Source of the DNA: Streptomyces venezuelae
GTDB taxonomy: Bacteria > Actinomycetota > Actinomycetes > Streptomycetales > Streptomycetaceae
DNA length: 64,000 nucleotides
Direction of reading: 5' to 3'
Assembly: GCF_008642335.1 (NCBI RefSeq)
Contig: NZ_CP029191.1
Location: 4,650,001-4,714,000 of the forward strand
The notes under the pieces were generated by a model, which was given only the letters and a program-made list of their open reading frames with translations, ran no database searches and was not told the origin of the DNA. The stretch's first letter is position 1. Each line of letters begins with the position of its first letter. Of this stretch, positions 17,038-25,183 are shown in pieces. Both the position numbers and the translations under genes were made by a program.

Positions 17038-18234
17038 ATGACAGAGCTCCAGGACCACCGGCTGCCCGAGCTGATCGCGGACGGGTCGATCACCTCGTAC
17101 GCGGAGACCGTCTTCGGACATCTGCGCCGCGCGGACCAGCGGCGCTGGGCCGCCGCCTACGTACTGGGGCTGCTCACCACCCCCGGCCGGAAGTCCGTCA
17201 AGCGGCTCGCGGCACAGCTGCACGCGGGCCCCACGGCCGCCCAGTCCCTGCACCAGTTCGCCAACGCGAGCCCCTGGGAGTGGGACCCGGCGCGGCACGA
17301 GCTGCTGCGCCTGGCCGAGCGCCGCACCCGGGTCCGTGCCTGGACCGTCGGCGTCGCGGTGCTGCCCAAGCGCGGCAGCCACTCCTGCGGCGTGCACCAG
17401 CGGTTCGAGCGGGCCACGGGCCGCACCGTCAACTGCCAGATGGGCATAGGGCTCTTCCTGTCCTCGGACACCGCGCACGTTCCCGTGGACTGGCGGCTGC
17501 GGCTCCCCAAGGAGTGGGACGAGGACGAGGAGCTGCGGGCGCGCACACGCATCCCCGACACCGCCCGGCACTGCTCTCCCACGGAGCACGTCCTGGACCT
17601 CGTCGACTCACTCGCCCCGCACTCCGGCCGCGAACCCGTCCCGGTGGTCGCCGACACGAGCCACCACCCGACGTCGGGCGCGTACCTCGCCACGGAACTG
17701 ACCGCGCGCGGACGCCACAGCGTGATCGCCGTGCCGCACGGCCTGCGGGTCGTACCGGAGGGCCAGCGCGTACTCGCCCCCGGCGCCCCCGACGGCGTCC
17801 TCACCGCGGGGCGGCTCCTCCAACTCCTCTCGCCCAAGGGGGCGGTGTCGGCCGCGGTCGACTTCCGGCACGGCGCGCCGCGCGCCGACCGGCTGGTCTC
17901 CGCGCTGGTGCGGCTGCCCGGGCGGCGCGGCGTCTCCCCGGGTGTCTACCGGGTCTTCGCGCGGCGCCGCCCGGGGTCCCCGGGCGTGGGGCGCATCTGG
18001 CTGACCAGCCTGGTCAACCCGCGGCTGCACGACCTGCTGCCGCTGGTGCAGGCGCACTCCGGCACGGTCTCCGCCCTCGCGGACCTCACGGAGAACTACG
18101 GCCTACGCGACTTCGAGGGCCGCTCGTTCCCCGGCTGGCACCACCACATGACCCTGGCGTCCGCGGCGTACGCGTACCGGCGGCTCGTCGCGGGGGCCCC
18201 GGGGGAGCAGTGGCCGCAGCGCCGCATCGCGTGA
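17038..18234 (+). CDS. IS701/DDE_5-like transposase homologue, probably domesticated
   Basis: 398 residues align along their length with IS701-type transposases: CQMGIGLFL, VDWRLRLPKEWDE, PVVADTS, and the C-terminal FEGRSFPGWHHHMTLA. IS701 enzymes have WVVDDTGFPK at the first catalytic Asp; here it is WTVGVAVLPK, so the Asp is gone. The segment corresponding to DYRELK, with the catalytic Glu, reads SALADLTEN. Only the second Asp (VVADT) remains. No terminal inverted repeats or target duplications are seen, and codon use matches the chromosome. It is therefore probably an inactive, retained protein, perhaps regulatory. It is divergent from a TetR gene. Confidence 0.8.
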   Translation: MTELQDHRLPELIADGSITSYAETVFGHLRRADQRRWAAAYVLGLLTTPGRKSVKRLAAQLHAGPTAAQSLHQFANASPWEWDPARHELLRLAERRTRVRAWTVGVAVLPKRGSHSCGVHQRFERATGRTVNCQMGIGLFLSSDTAHVPVDWRLRLPKEWDEDEELRARTRIPDTARHCSPTEHVLDLVDSLAPHSGREPVPVVADTSHHPTSGAYLATELTARGRHSVIAVPHGLRVVPEGQRVLAPGAPDGVLTAGRLLQLLSPKGAVSAAVDFRHGAPRADRLVSALVRLPGRRGVSPGVYRVFARRRPGSPGVGRIWLTSLVNPRLHDLLPLVQAHSGTVSALADLTENYGLRDFEGRSFPGWHHHMTLASAAYAYRRLVAGAPGEQWPQRRIA

Positions 18235-18273
18235 GGAGCGCGGGAGCGCGCCCGAAGCCGAGTTGACCTGCCG

Positions 18274-19317
18274 TCAGCTCGCGCGGTCGAAGTCGATCGC
18301 GCTGTACGCGCGCAGCTTCGTGAGCCGGTGCGTGGAGTCGATGCGGCGGATCGTACGGGAGCGGGAGCGCATCACCAGGGACTCCGTGGTGGCGCTCGCC
18401 GCGCCGTAGCGCACGCCGCGCAGCAGCTCGCCGTCGGTGATGCCCGTCGCGACGAAGAAGACGTTGTCGCCCTTGACCAGGTCGTCCGTGGCCAGGACAC
18501 GGTCGAGGTCGTGCCCGGCGTCGACGGCGCGCCGGCGCTCCTCCTCGTCCCTCGGCCGCAGCTTGCCCTGGATGGTGCCGCCCAGGCACTTGATGGCGCA
18601 GGCCGAGATGATGCCCTCCGGGGTGCCGCCGATGCCGAGCAGCAGGTCGACGCCGCTGTCCTCCTGGACGGCGAGGACGGACCCCGCGACGTCGCCGTCG
18701 GAGATCAGCTTGATGCGGGCGCCCGTCGCACGGACCTCGTCGATCACTTCCCGGTGCCGCGGCCGGTCCAGGACGACGACGGTGACGTCCTCGGGGGCCA
18801 GGTTCTTCGCCTTGGCGACGCGGCGGACGTTGACCGAGGCGGGTGCGTCGATGTCGACGTAGTCCGCGGCTTCGGGGCCTGTGACCAGCTTGTCCATGTA
18901 GAAGACGGCCGACGGGTCGAACATGGCGCCGCGGTCGGCGGCGGCCAGCACGGCGATGGCGTTCGGCATGCCCTTGGCGGTCAGGGTGGTGCCGTCGATC
19001 GGGTCGACGGCGATGTCGACCTCGGCGCCGGTGCCGTCTCCGATGCGCTCCCCGTTGAAGAGCATCGGGGCCTCGTCCTTCTCGCCCTCGCCGATGACGA
19101 CGACACCGTTCATCGAGACGGTGGAGACGAGGGTCCGCATGGCGCGCACGGCGGCACCGTCGGCGCCGTTCTTGTCGCCGCGGCCGACCCAGCGGCCCGC
19201 GGCCATGGCGGCGGCCTCGGTGACCCTGACGAGCTCCAGGGCGAGGTTGCGGTCGGGAGCCTCCGCGGCTACCGCGAGCGGGGAGGACGTCGGGACGGGG
19301 GAGGTGAGCAGAGGCAC
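18274..19317 (-). CDS. glpX: Fructose-1,6-bisphosphatase class II
   Basis: 347 residues from GTG 19317 (GAAGGG eight bases upstream), the usual GlpX length. Metal and substrate motifs of the lithium-sensitive phosphatase fold are present: [35 protein letters not shown] and [12 protein letters not shown]. It hydrolyses fructose 1,6-bisphosphate to fructose 6-phosphate. It lies among signalling genes, with its own upstream region and a terminator separating it from the SDR operon. It may be the housekeeping copy or an extra copy; an extra copy could feed fructose 6-phosphate into sedoheptulose 7-phosphate for the cyclase at 5-6 kb. Confidence 0.95.
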   Translation of the reverse strand: MPLLTSPVPTSSPLAVAAEAPDRNLALELVRVTEAAAMAAGRWVGRGDKNGADGAAVRAMRTLVSTVSMNGVVVIGEGEKDEAPMLFNGERIGDGTGAEVDIAVDPIDGTTLTAKGMPNAIAVLAAADRGAMFDPSAVFYMDKLVTGPEAADYVDIDAPASVNVRRVAKAKNLAPEDVTVVVLDRPRHREVIDEVRATGARIKLISDGDVAGSVLAVQEDSGVDLLLGIGGTPEGIISACAIKCLGGTIQGKLRPRDEEERRRAVDAGHDLDRVLATDDLVKGDNVFFVATGITDGELLRGVRYGAASATTESLVMRSRSRTIRRIDSTHRLTKLRAYSAIDFDRAS

Positions 19318-19453
19318 GGGTGAGCCCTTCCGGATCCGTGAACGGCCAGCTTCCATCCGGACGTTACGTTCCCCGCCCGCTCGGGCGCCCGCCCTGCCGC
19401 CCGAACCCCCACGCCTTTGGCAACTCCCCGAGGCCACGCCGCCCTCGGCACAC

Positions 19454-19490
19454 GCGGGCCGGGACACCCCCCTCCTGTGCCCCGGCCCGC
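19454..19490 (-). terminator. Terminator after the SDR gene
   Basis: A 14-bp stem with one mismatch (19454-19467 with 19477-19490) lies about 50 bp beyond the SDR stop. It separates the SDR-HAD pair from glpX. The rest of the 224-bp gap (19318-19541) probably holds the glpX promoter; a quasi-palindrome, GGACGTTACGTTCC, is at 19359-19372. Confidence 0.6.
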
Positions 19491-19541
19491 ACGTGAGGCA
19501 GCCGTACGACAGCCATACGGCCGCCCGGCGACAGCCGTGCC

Positions 19542-20330
19542 TCAGGCTGCCGTCCACCCGCCGTCGACCGGCACGGAGCCGCCCGTGACGAACGACGACC
19601 GGTCGCTGAGCAGCCACGCGGCGGCCTGCGCCACCTCCACCGGGTCGGCCATCCGCTTCTGCATGGAGCGGGAGACGAAGCTCTCCTCCAGGGACGGCGT
19701 GTCCGTGAGCACCTGGTCCATGAGCTCCGTCCGGGTGCTCCCCACCACCAGGGCGTTCACCCGGATCCCGCGCCGCCCGTACTCGTCGCCGCCCGCCTTC
19801 GTCAGGCCGAGCACCGCGTGCTTCGCCGCGATGTACGACGCCGTGGCCCCCGTCGCGACCACGCCCGCCGCGCTGGACGTGTTGACGACGGCGCCTCCGC
19901 GGCCGTCCGCGAGCATCGCGGTGATCTGCGCCTTCATGCAGTTCCAGACGCCGCGTACGTTGACGTCGATCACCTGGTCGAAGACGGCGTCGTCGGTCTC
20001 GTGCAGCGGCGTGCCCGCGGTGGCCCACCCCGCGTTGTTGAACCCGCCGTCCAGCCGGCCGTACGTCTCCACCGCCGCGTCGACCACCCGCCGTACGTCC
20101 GCCGGGACCGTCACGTCCCCGGCGACCGCGAGGGCCTGCCCGCCGCCCTCCGCTATCTCCGCGGCGATCTTCTCGATCAACTGCTCACGGCGTGCCGTGA
20201 GGACCACGGCGGCGCCCTCGGCGGCGAACAGCCGTGCCGCCGCCGCGCCGATGCCGCTCGAAGCGCCGGTGATCATGATCGTCTTGTCGGCCAGCATGCC
20301 GTCTCTGCCGGGCGTCGTGGTGTCGTTCAT
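19542..20330 (-). CDS. SDR family oxidoreductase, candidate butyrolactone ketoreductase
   Basis: 262 residues. The cofactor motif is TGASSGIG (about 20-27), then NNAGWA, the catalytic Ser in NTSSAAG, Tyr and Lys in YIAAKHA, and the C-terminal [10 protein letters not shown]. It lies on the same strand as the HAD and receptor genes with short gaps. Gamma-butyrolactone synthesis needs a ketone or butenolide reductase (ScbB, BarS1, BprA), and this SDR beside an AfsA-type synthase fits that role. Assignment rests on neighbourhood, not on specific residues. Confidence 0.85.
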   Translation of the reverse strand: MNDTTTPGRDGMLADKTIMITGASSGIGAAAARLFAAEGAAVVLTARREQLIEKIAAEIAEGGGQALAVAGDVTVPADVRRVVDAAVETYGRLDGGFNNAGWATAGTPLHETDDAVFDQVIDVNVRGVWNCMKAQITAMLADGRGGAVVNTSSAAGVVATGATASYIAAKHAVLGLTKAGGDEYGRRGIRVNALVVGSTRTELMDQVLTDTPSLEESFVSRSMQKRMADPVEVAQAAAWLLSDRSSFVTGGSVPVDGGWTAA

Positions 20331-20402
20331 CGTCTTGCCGTCCCCCTGGTTGTGGTGGTGCGTGTGGTGGTGAGTGTGTGGTGCGTGTGGTGGTGCCGAA
20401 CC

Positions 20403-21101
20403 TTAAAGTGTGACGTCCGCGGGCCAGACAGTGCCCGCCGCGGCCTCCGCGTCGAGGGTGCGGAGGAGCTCCTCGTCGACCGCGTCCAGCGAGTCGACGA
20501 TGTGCCGGACCGACAGCTCCTCCATGAACGTGCGCTGGAAACTGCAGGGATGGCCGATGAACGGCACGCCGAGCCCCTTCGCCGCCTCGGCGACCCGGGC
20601 GACGTCGTCCACGAACAGCACCTCGTCGAGGCCCAGCGAGAACACGTCCTCGGCGATCTCCTTGATGCCGGGGCGGAACGAGTCGGTGCAGACGTAACCG
20701 GGGCCGTCGAAGAGGTGCGCCCACTGGCCCAGGTGCGTGTCGAAGTGGGGCTTGCTCAGGCCGCCGTAACAGACCACCTGGAGGCCCAGGCCGCGTATCC
20801 GCCCGATCAGTTCGGCGGCGCCCGGGTTCGGCCGCACGGGGTGCTCGGCGACGTAGCGATCGCGCTCGGCGAAATAGAGTTCCAGCGCCTCGTCGCCCGT
20901 GATGTCGAGGCCGGCCGCGCGGGCCATCTCGCCGCCCGCGACGCGGCGCGGCTGGGACAGGATGCGCCGCTCGGTCGCGGCGTCGTACACGCCTCCGCGG
21001 CTGGTGATGAAGTTGCCGATGACGGGGCTGAACGTGTCGTTGAGCAGAACGCCGTCGATGTTGAGCGCGACGAGGCGCAGTCGGTCGAAGTGCTGGTGCA
21101 T
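20403..21101 (-). CDS. HAD superfamily protein lacking the nucleophile Asp
   Basis: 232 residues with HAD topology: motif I VALNIDGVLLND, a Lys in FRPGIKEIAED and motif IV VLFVDDVARV. The first Asp of the DxD signature is Asn (codon AAC), and the motif II position is CYGGLS instead of a clear Ser/Thr. Normal phosphatase chemistry through an aspartyl intermediate is therefore unlikely. HAD genes do occur beside AfsA/ScbR pairs, where a phosphatase step is needed, so it may be a non-catalytic or altered member of that group. It lies between the receptor and SDR genes. Confidence 0.8.
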   Translation of the reverse strand: MHQHFDRLRLVALNIDGVLLNDTFSPVIGNFITSRGGVYDAATERRILSQPRRVAGGEMARAAGLDITGDEALELYFAERDRYVAEHPVRPNPGAAELIGRIRGLGLQVVCYGGLSKPHFDTHLGQWAHLFDGPGYVCTDSFRPGIKEIAEDVFSLGLDEVLFVDDVARVAEAAKGLGVPFIGHPCSFQRTFMEELSVRHIVDSLDAVDEELLRTLDAEAAAGTVWPADVTL

Positions 21102-21206
21102 GAAACGTCCTTGGCTGCGGATCGGGCAGGTCGGTGCTGCGGTGCTGCGGTACTCGGTGCTGGGGTACTCGGTGCTGCGGTGCTGCGGGGGTCGGAGGGG
21201 GCGCCG

Positions 21207-21836
21207 TCAGGCGTTGACCGCGGCCTCCCTCGCCTCGCTCACGTCGATGCTGTCGGCGGCGTTCCCCGTGGCGATGGCGGGCATGAGCAGCCGCCACATG
21301 GCGCGGGTCCGCTCGGGCAGGTCCTCGCGGCCGCTCGCGAGCAGGGAGTACGCCTGGAGGCCCGTACACGCGGACACGATGAACTCGGCGAGCGTGCGGA
21401 CGTCGACGTCCGGGCGGACGTCGCCCCGCGTGCGCCCGTCGGCGAGGCACTCCTCCATGATCCTGGACCACTCCCGGTAGGGCGTGGCGTCGTCGAGTCC
21501 GAAGCCGGTCTGCTCGCTGGTGAGCCGGACGCCCGCGCGCAGCATCGGGTCCGTCTGGAGCTTGTGCGCCCACACGAACGTGATGTCCACCAGGCGCTGC
21601 AGGCCCTGCGACTTCAGGGCGGGCACGATGCTCGCGGGCTGGGCGCGCATCACCGCCAGGGCCAGCGCCTCCTTGTTGGGGAAGTGGAAGTAGACGGCTC
21701 CGAGCGTCACACCGGCGCGGTTCATGATCTCCCGCATGCCGGCACCGCTGTACCCGCGTTCGTCGAAGACCTCAGCGGCGGCGCGAAGGATTTCCTCGCG
21801 CGTCTTCTGTGCCCGCTCCTGCTTCGGTTCCGGCAT
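21207..21836 (-). CDS. ArpA/ScbR-type gamma-butyrolactone receptor repressor
   Basis: 209 residues from ATG 21836. The N-terminus PEPKQERAQKTREEILRAAA, the helix-turn-helix REIMNRAGVTLGAVYFHFPN and KEALALAVM are hallmarks of autoregulator receptors. The ligand-binding domain follows (about 75-200). Divergent to it, 115 bp away, is an AfsA-type synthase, the classical receptor-synthase arrangement in Streptomyces. It likely represses its own and the synthase promoter and is released by the butyrolactone. A preceding in-frame start at 21872 only adds a non-family leader. Confidence 0.93.
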   Translation of the reverse strand: MPEPKQERAQKTREEILRAAAEVFDERGYSGAGMREIMNRAGVTLGAVYFHFPNKEALALAVMRAQPASIVPALKSQGLQRLVDITFVWAHKLQTDPMLRAGVRLTSEQTGFGLDDATPYREWSRIMEECLADGRTRGDVRPDVDVRTLAEFIVSACTGLQAYSLLASGREDLPERTRAMWRLLMPAIATGNAADSIDVSEAREAAVNA

Positions 21837-21860
21837 CCGGACGCCCTCTCTCGACAAACA

Positions 21861-21880
21861 AAAAGAACGCACGTTACTTT
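21861..21880. promoter_or_regulatory. Candidate receptor box between receptor and synthase genes
   Basis: AAAAGAACGCACGTTACTTT contains AACG-CA-CGTT (21866-21875) in the 115-bp divergent region. The core recurs at 16983-16992 with one change. It is not the classical ARE consensus as I remember it, so binding by the receptor is an inference. Confidence 0.45.
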
Positions 21881-21951
21881 ACGCGTCATGGTTCTGGGTG
21901 ACCAGAGCTCGCGCACTTCGATCGGGCATCACACATCCCTGGGGGGGACCC

Positions 21952-23013
21952 ATGCCTTTCGTTTCGCATGCACAGAACGCCGCGCAGACCACTGCGCCGG
22001 CCACCGCACAGGCCACCGCGCAGGTCGCTGCGCCGACCGCCGCACCATCGGCCGCGTGGACCGTCGCACGGACCGCGCCGACGGCCCGACTCCGGCACGT
22101 GCCGCAGGAGTTCGTCCACAAGCGGGTCGGTGCCGAAGTGCTGCTCACCGGCTGGGCGCCCGCCGGTGAGGACCGGGTGACGGTCACCGCCCGGTGGCCG
22201 CGCGGTCACGCCTTCTACGCGCCCGTCAGCGGACGGCACGACCCGATGCTGCTCGCCGAGACGCTGCGGCAGAGCATCCCGCTGATCTCGCACGCCCTCT
22301 ACGACGTGCCGCTCGGCCACCACCTCATCTGGCAGCACTTCACCTTCGAGGTGGCGTCCGGGGCGATGTTCCTCGACGTCGGCCCGATGAACGTCGAACT
22401 CCGCATCACCTGCGGCGACATCGCCCGGCGCGGCGGCCGGCTCGCCGCGCTCACGATGGACATCGAGATCCTGCGCGACGGCCGGCGCCTCGGCACCGCG
22501 CACACGCGGTTCAGCAGCCACGCACCGGCGATCTACCGCAGACTCCGCGGCGACCGCTGCACGCCTCCCGGCGACACGGCCCCGTTCGCTCCCGCGGTGC
22601 GGCCCGCCCTGGTGGGCCGCGTCCACGCCGAGGACGTCGTGCTCGCCCCCGCTCCGATGCCGGTACCGGCACCGATACCGGTACCGGCGCCGCACCAGTG
22701 GCAGCTCCGGGTCGACCAGACACACCCCATCCTGTTCGACCACCCCGTCGACCACGCGCCGGGCATGCTGCTGCTCGAAGCGGCGCGCCAGGCGGCCCAC
22801 GCCGTCCAGAGCCCCCTGGGCGGAGCCGTCTTCCCGATCCGCTTCGAGTCGGCGTTCTTCCGCTACGTCGAGTTCGACGCGCCCTGCCTGATCACCGCCC
22901 ACGTAGAGCCGACGGCGTACCCGGAAGGCCACTTGAGCGTCTCCGTCACGGCGCTGCAGGAGGACAACGAGGCCTTCTCCTGCCGCGTGACCCTGGCCCG
23001 CGCCACCCCGTGA
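21952..23013 (+). CDS. AfsA-family gamma-butyrolactone synthase
   Basis: 353 residues from ATG 21952 (GGGGGGA upstream). After an Ala/Thr-rich 45-residue leader come two AfsA hotdog repeats: VPQEFVHKRVGAEVLLTGW with RQSIPLISHALYDVPLGH in the first, and QTHPILFDHPVDHAPGMLLL with RYVEFDAPC in the second. A Pro/Ala linker (APMPVPAPIPVPAP) joins them. AfsA/ScbA proteins condense a beta-ketoacyl-ACP with dihydroxyacetone phosphate to begin A-factor-type signals. The long leader and linker make it ~50 residues longer than AfsA. It is divergent from the receptor gene, with the SDR and HAD genes as probable later enzymes. Confidence 0.93.
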   Translation: MPFVSHAQNAAQTTAPATAQATAQVAAPTAAPSAAWTVARTAPTARLRHVPQEFVHKRVGAEVLLTGWAPAGEDRVTVTARWPRGHAFYAPVSGRHDPMLLAETLRQSIPLISHALYDVPLGHHLIWQHFTFEVASGAMFLDVGPMNVELRITCGDIARRGGRLAALTMDIEILRDGRRLGTAHTRFSSHAPAIYRRLRGDRCTPPGDTAPFAPAVRPALVGRVHAEDVVLAPAPMPVPAPIPVPAPHQWQLRVDQTHPILFDHPVDHAPGMLLLEAARQAAHAVQSPLGGAVFPIRFESAFFRYVEFDAPCLITAHVEPTAYPEGHLSVSVTALQEDNEAFSCRVTLARATP

Positions 23014-23040
23014 CCGCGCCACACGCGCCAGCGTGACCCA

Positions 23041-23076
23041 CCGGGCCCGGCAAAACACAGACCCGCCGGGCCCGGC
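23041..23076. terminator. Terminator pair between afsA-like and phosphotransferase genes
   Basis: The self-complementary decamer CCGGGCCCGG occurs at 23041-23050 and 23066-23075, so the two copies can form a 10-bp stem. It lies in the convergent gap after the synthase. From about 23100 to 23161 the plus strand also reads a short sensible C-terminus (PTFEDLVDAMLGYRPISL, stop), perhaps a gene remnant. Confidence 0.55.
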
Positions 23077-23162
23077 ACCACAACGGGCCGGCACGCACAT
23101 GCCCCCGGAACACCCGGAGGCAAATCGCCCACTTTCGAGGACCTCGTCGACGCCATGCTGGG

Positions 23163-24083
23163 CTACCGCCCGATCAGCCTCTGAATCGTGGCCCGGCCCG
23201 CATGGCCCCACGTCACCTTTCCGCCGGGCAGCCCCCGTTCGCCGTTGCGGCCGACGTCGATGAGGGCGAGGGACTGGAGGGCCGCCCACCCCTTCGCGCG
23301 CCGGATCATCGCGTCGTCGGCGCGTCCGTACGCCGAGAAGAAGCGGGGCGCGGCCCCGCCCGGCAGGAGCAGCCACGCCGCGCCCAGGTCCGTCGCCGGA
23401 TCGCCCGCGCAGAGTTCCCCGAAGTCGAGGACGCCGGTGAGGGCGCCGTCGGAGACGACGACGTTCGCGGGGTGCAGGTCGCAGTGCAGCCAGCTGGGCG
23501 GCCCCTGCCACGCGGGCGCCGCGACGGCGTCCTCCCAGAGGGCGCGCAGCGCGTGGAGGGCGTCCGCGTCGTCCGGACCGACGCCGATGTCGTCGGGCGA
23601 CAGATCCGCGAGGCGTCCGGGGAAGTCGTCCGCGAGGGGCGCCAACGGGCCGCCCCGCCCCTGGTGCCGCGGTGCCGCCGCGGGCGCGGCCACGTGCAGC
23701 GTCCGCAGGAACGCACCCAGGGCATCCGCCGCCTGGGCCCCACGGCCGACCGGCGTGCGGTCCGCCGGCGTGCCCGGCACCCAGGCCGTCACGGTCCACG
23801 GCTCCGGGAAACGGGTGGACGGCACACCGAGGCGCAGGGGCGTCGGCACGGGAAGGGGGAGGTCCGTCGCCATGGCGGGCAGCCACCGGTACTCCTTGCG
23901 CAGGAGGCCGGGCGCACGCTCCGTGCGCGGCATGCGCAGCGCCAAGTCGTCGCCGAGACGCCACAGTTCGTTGTCCCAGCCCCGGGCGGCGCGACGGATC
24001 TCCAGGTGCGCCAGGTCCGGGTGCTGCTCCTTGAGGAGGGCGCGCAGCAAGGGTTCGGTGAGCTGGATCTCGGGGGCCTTGAT
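23163..24083 (-). CDS. Aminoglycoside phosphotransferase-family kinase with a non-canonical start
   Basis: About 306 residues of the APH/choline-kinase fold. The N-lobe WDNELWRLGDDLALRMPR carries the Lys/Arg region. Brenner's motif is LHCDLHPANVVV, and the metal motif is GVLDFGELCAGDPATDLG. No ATG or GTG is in frame near the expected N-terminus. The reading VIKAPEIQLTEP starts at GTC-ATC, with GAGGAG nine bases before ATC 24083, and the next candidate is TTG 24050. The ribosome site overlaps the stop region of the sulfite-oxidase-like gene, so coupling is likely. It probably phosphorylates a small hydroxylated metabolite. Antibiotic resistance is possible but not shown. Confidence 0.8.
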   Translation of the reverse strand: MKAPEIQLTEPLLRALLKEQHPDLAHLEIRRAARGWDNELWRLGDDLALRMPRTERAPGLLRKEYRWLPAMATDLPLPVPTPLRLGVPSTRFPEPWTVTAWVPGTPADRTPVGRGAQAADALGAFLRTLHVAAPAAAPRHQGRGGPLAPLADDFPGRLADLSPDDIGVGPDDADALHALRALWEDAVAAPAWQGPPSWLHCDLHPANVVVSDGALTGVLDFGELCAGDPATDLGAAWLLLPGGAAPRFFSAYGRADDAMIRRAKGWAALQSLALIDVGRNGERGLPGGKVTWGHAGRATIQRLIGR

Positions 24084-24088
24084 GACGA

Positions 24089-25183
24089 TTACTCCTCGAC
24101 GGCCGGGGCGTACGGGTGAGGCGGGCGGCGGTTCGCGGGGGCGCCCACCGTGAACCGGACCTCGTGCTCGGAGTTCCGCGCGCCCGGCGGCGGCTGGACG
24201 CGGCCCGCCGCGTCCGTCGCGCGCGAGCGGACCGTGTGCGGGCCCGGCGCGAGCGTGCGGCGCAGGGAGAAGCCCTGCCAGGCCGGGTCGGCGCCCGGGA
24301 CGTCGAGGGTGGCGGGCTCCCACGGGCCGCCGTCGAAGGAGAGGTCGAGGCGGACGACCGCAGTCGTGCTCCACGTACGCCCTCTGAAAGTCCAGCCCGT
24401 GTAGGGAAGTTCGGCATCGCCCTCCGGTGAGAGGATCTTGCTGTTGACGTCCAGCGCGCGGACCGGCTGCGGGGTGTCGTGCCCCGGGAGCCTCCGCGTG
24501 TAGAAGGTCGTCGTGAACATGTGCTCCGGGCGCTCGTCCGTCAGGACGATCCGGGTCAGCCACTTCACGGAGTTCGTGCCGAACATGCGCGGGACCACGG
24601 CCCGCAGCGGATATCCGTGCCGGACGCGCAGCGGCTCGTCGTTCATGCCGTGCGCGAGGAACACGTCGCGGCGGGCGGTCTCCAGGGGGAGGTCCTTGAC
24701 GTACGAGAGTCCGTCCTCGCCCTGGAAGGAGCCGGTGTCCGCGCCCTCGAAGAGCACGTGCCGGGCGGCGGGCAGCGGTCCCGCGCGGTCCAGGAGCGCG
24801 GCCAGCGGCAGCCCCGTCCACTCGATGTTCGTCACCGCGCGCGTGGGCGTATCCGGCCGGAACGGGCTGCCGAAGCACTCGTGGACGGCGGTGAGCCGGT
24901 CGGACGGCAGACCGAGGAGCGTCGCGAGGTCGAGGCGCAGGGGGCGCTCCACCAGGCCCTCGACGGTCAGGGTCCAGGCCGCCGGGTCGATGTCGGGGAA
25001 GCCGCCGAGGTGGGTACGGACGAAGACGTTGTCGACCGGAGTGATGAAGTCGGGGCCGGGGTCCGGATCGCCGTGCGAGGGGTCCTCGGGCGGCGGCGCA
25101 AGCGGAGGCGTGGAGGCGGAGGTGGGGACGGCGGCGGCGGAGGCAGAGGTGGAGGCAGAGGTGGACGAAGGCGGCGCGGTCAT
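24089..25183 (-). CDS. Sulfite-oxidase-family molybdopterin enzyme
   Basis: 364 residues. The Moco-binding domain has the molybdenum-ligand Cys in HECFGSPF, followed by the sulfite-oxidase core IEWTGLPLAALLD, GTNSVKWLTRIVL and a C-terminal dimerisation (Ig-like) domain from about 235. The N-terminus is a Ser/Ala/Pro-rich stretch of 30 residues with no Tat motif, whereas many bacterial relatives are exported. It oxidises sulfite or reduces sulfoxides; the precise substrate is unclear. Its start overlaps the stop of the preceding small membrane-protein gene by four bases, and the kinase gene follows directly. Confidence 0.87.
   Translation of the reverse strand: MTAPPSSTSASTSASAAAVPTSASTPPLAPPPEDPSHGDPDPGPDFITPVDNVFVRTHLGGFPDIDPAAWTLTVEGLVERPLRLDLATLLGLPSDRLTAVHECFGSPFRPDTPTRAVTNIEWTGLPLAALLDRAGPLPAARHVLFEGADTGSFQGEDGLSYVKDLPLETARRDVFLAHGMNDEPLRVRHGYPLRAVVPRMFGTNSVKWLTRIVLTDERPEHMFTTTFYTRRLPGHDTPQPVRALDVNSKILSPEGDAELPYTGWTFRGRTWSTTAVVRLDLSFDGGPWEPATLDVPGADPAWQGFSLRRTLAPGPHTVRSRATDAAGRVQPPPGARNSEHEVRFTVGAPANRRPPHPYAPAVEE

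Noticed and set aside
17038..18234. A complete, mobile insertion sequence
   Set aside because: No terminal inverted repeats or target-site duplications were found and catalytic acids are missing.
18274..20028. A long N-terminal extension of glpX
   Set aside because: The extra 237 codons lie antisense or out of frame within the SDR gene and after its terminator; GlpX is normally about 344 residues.
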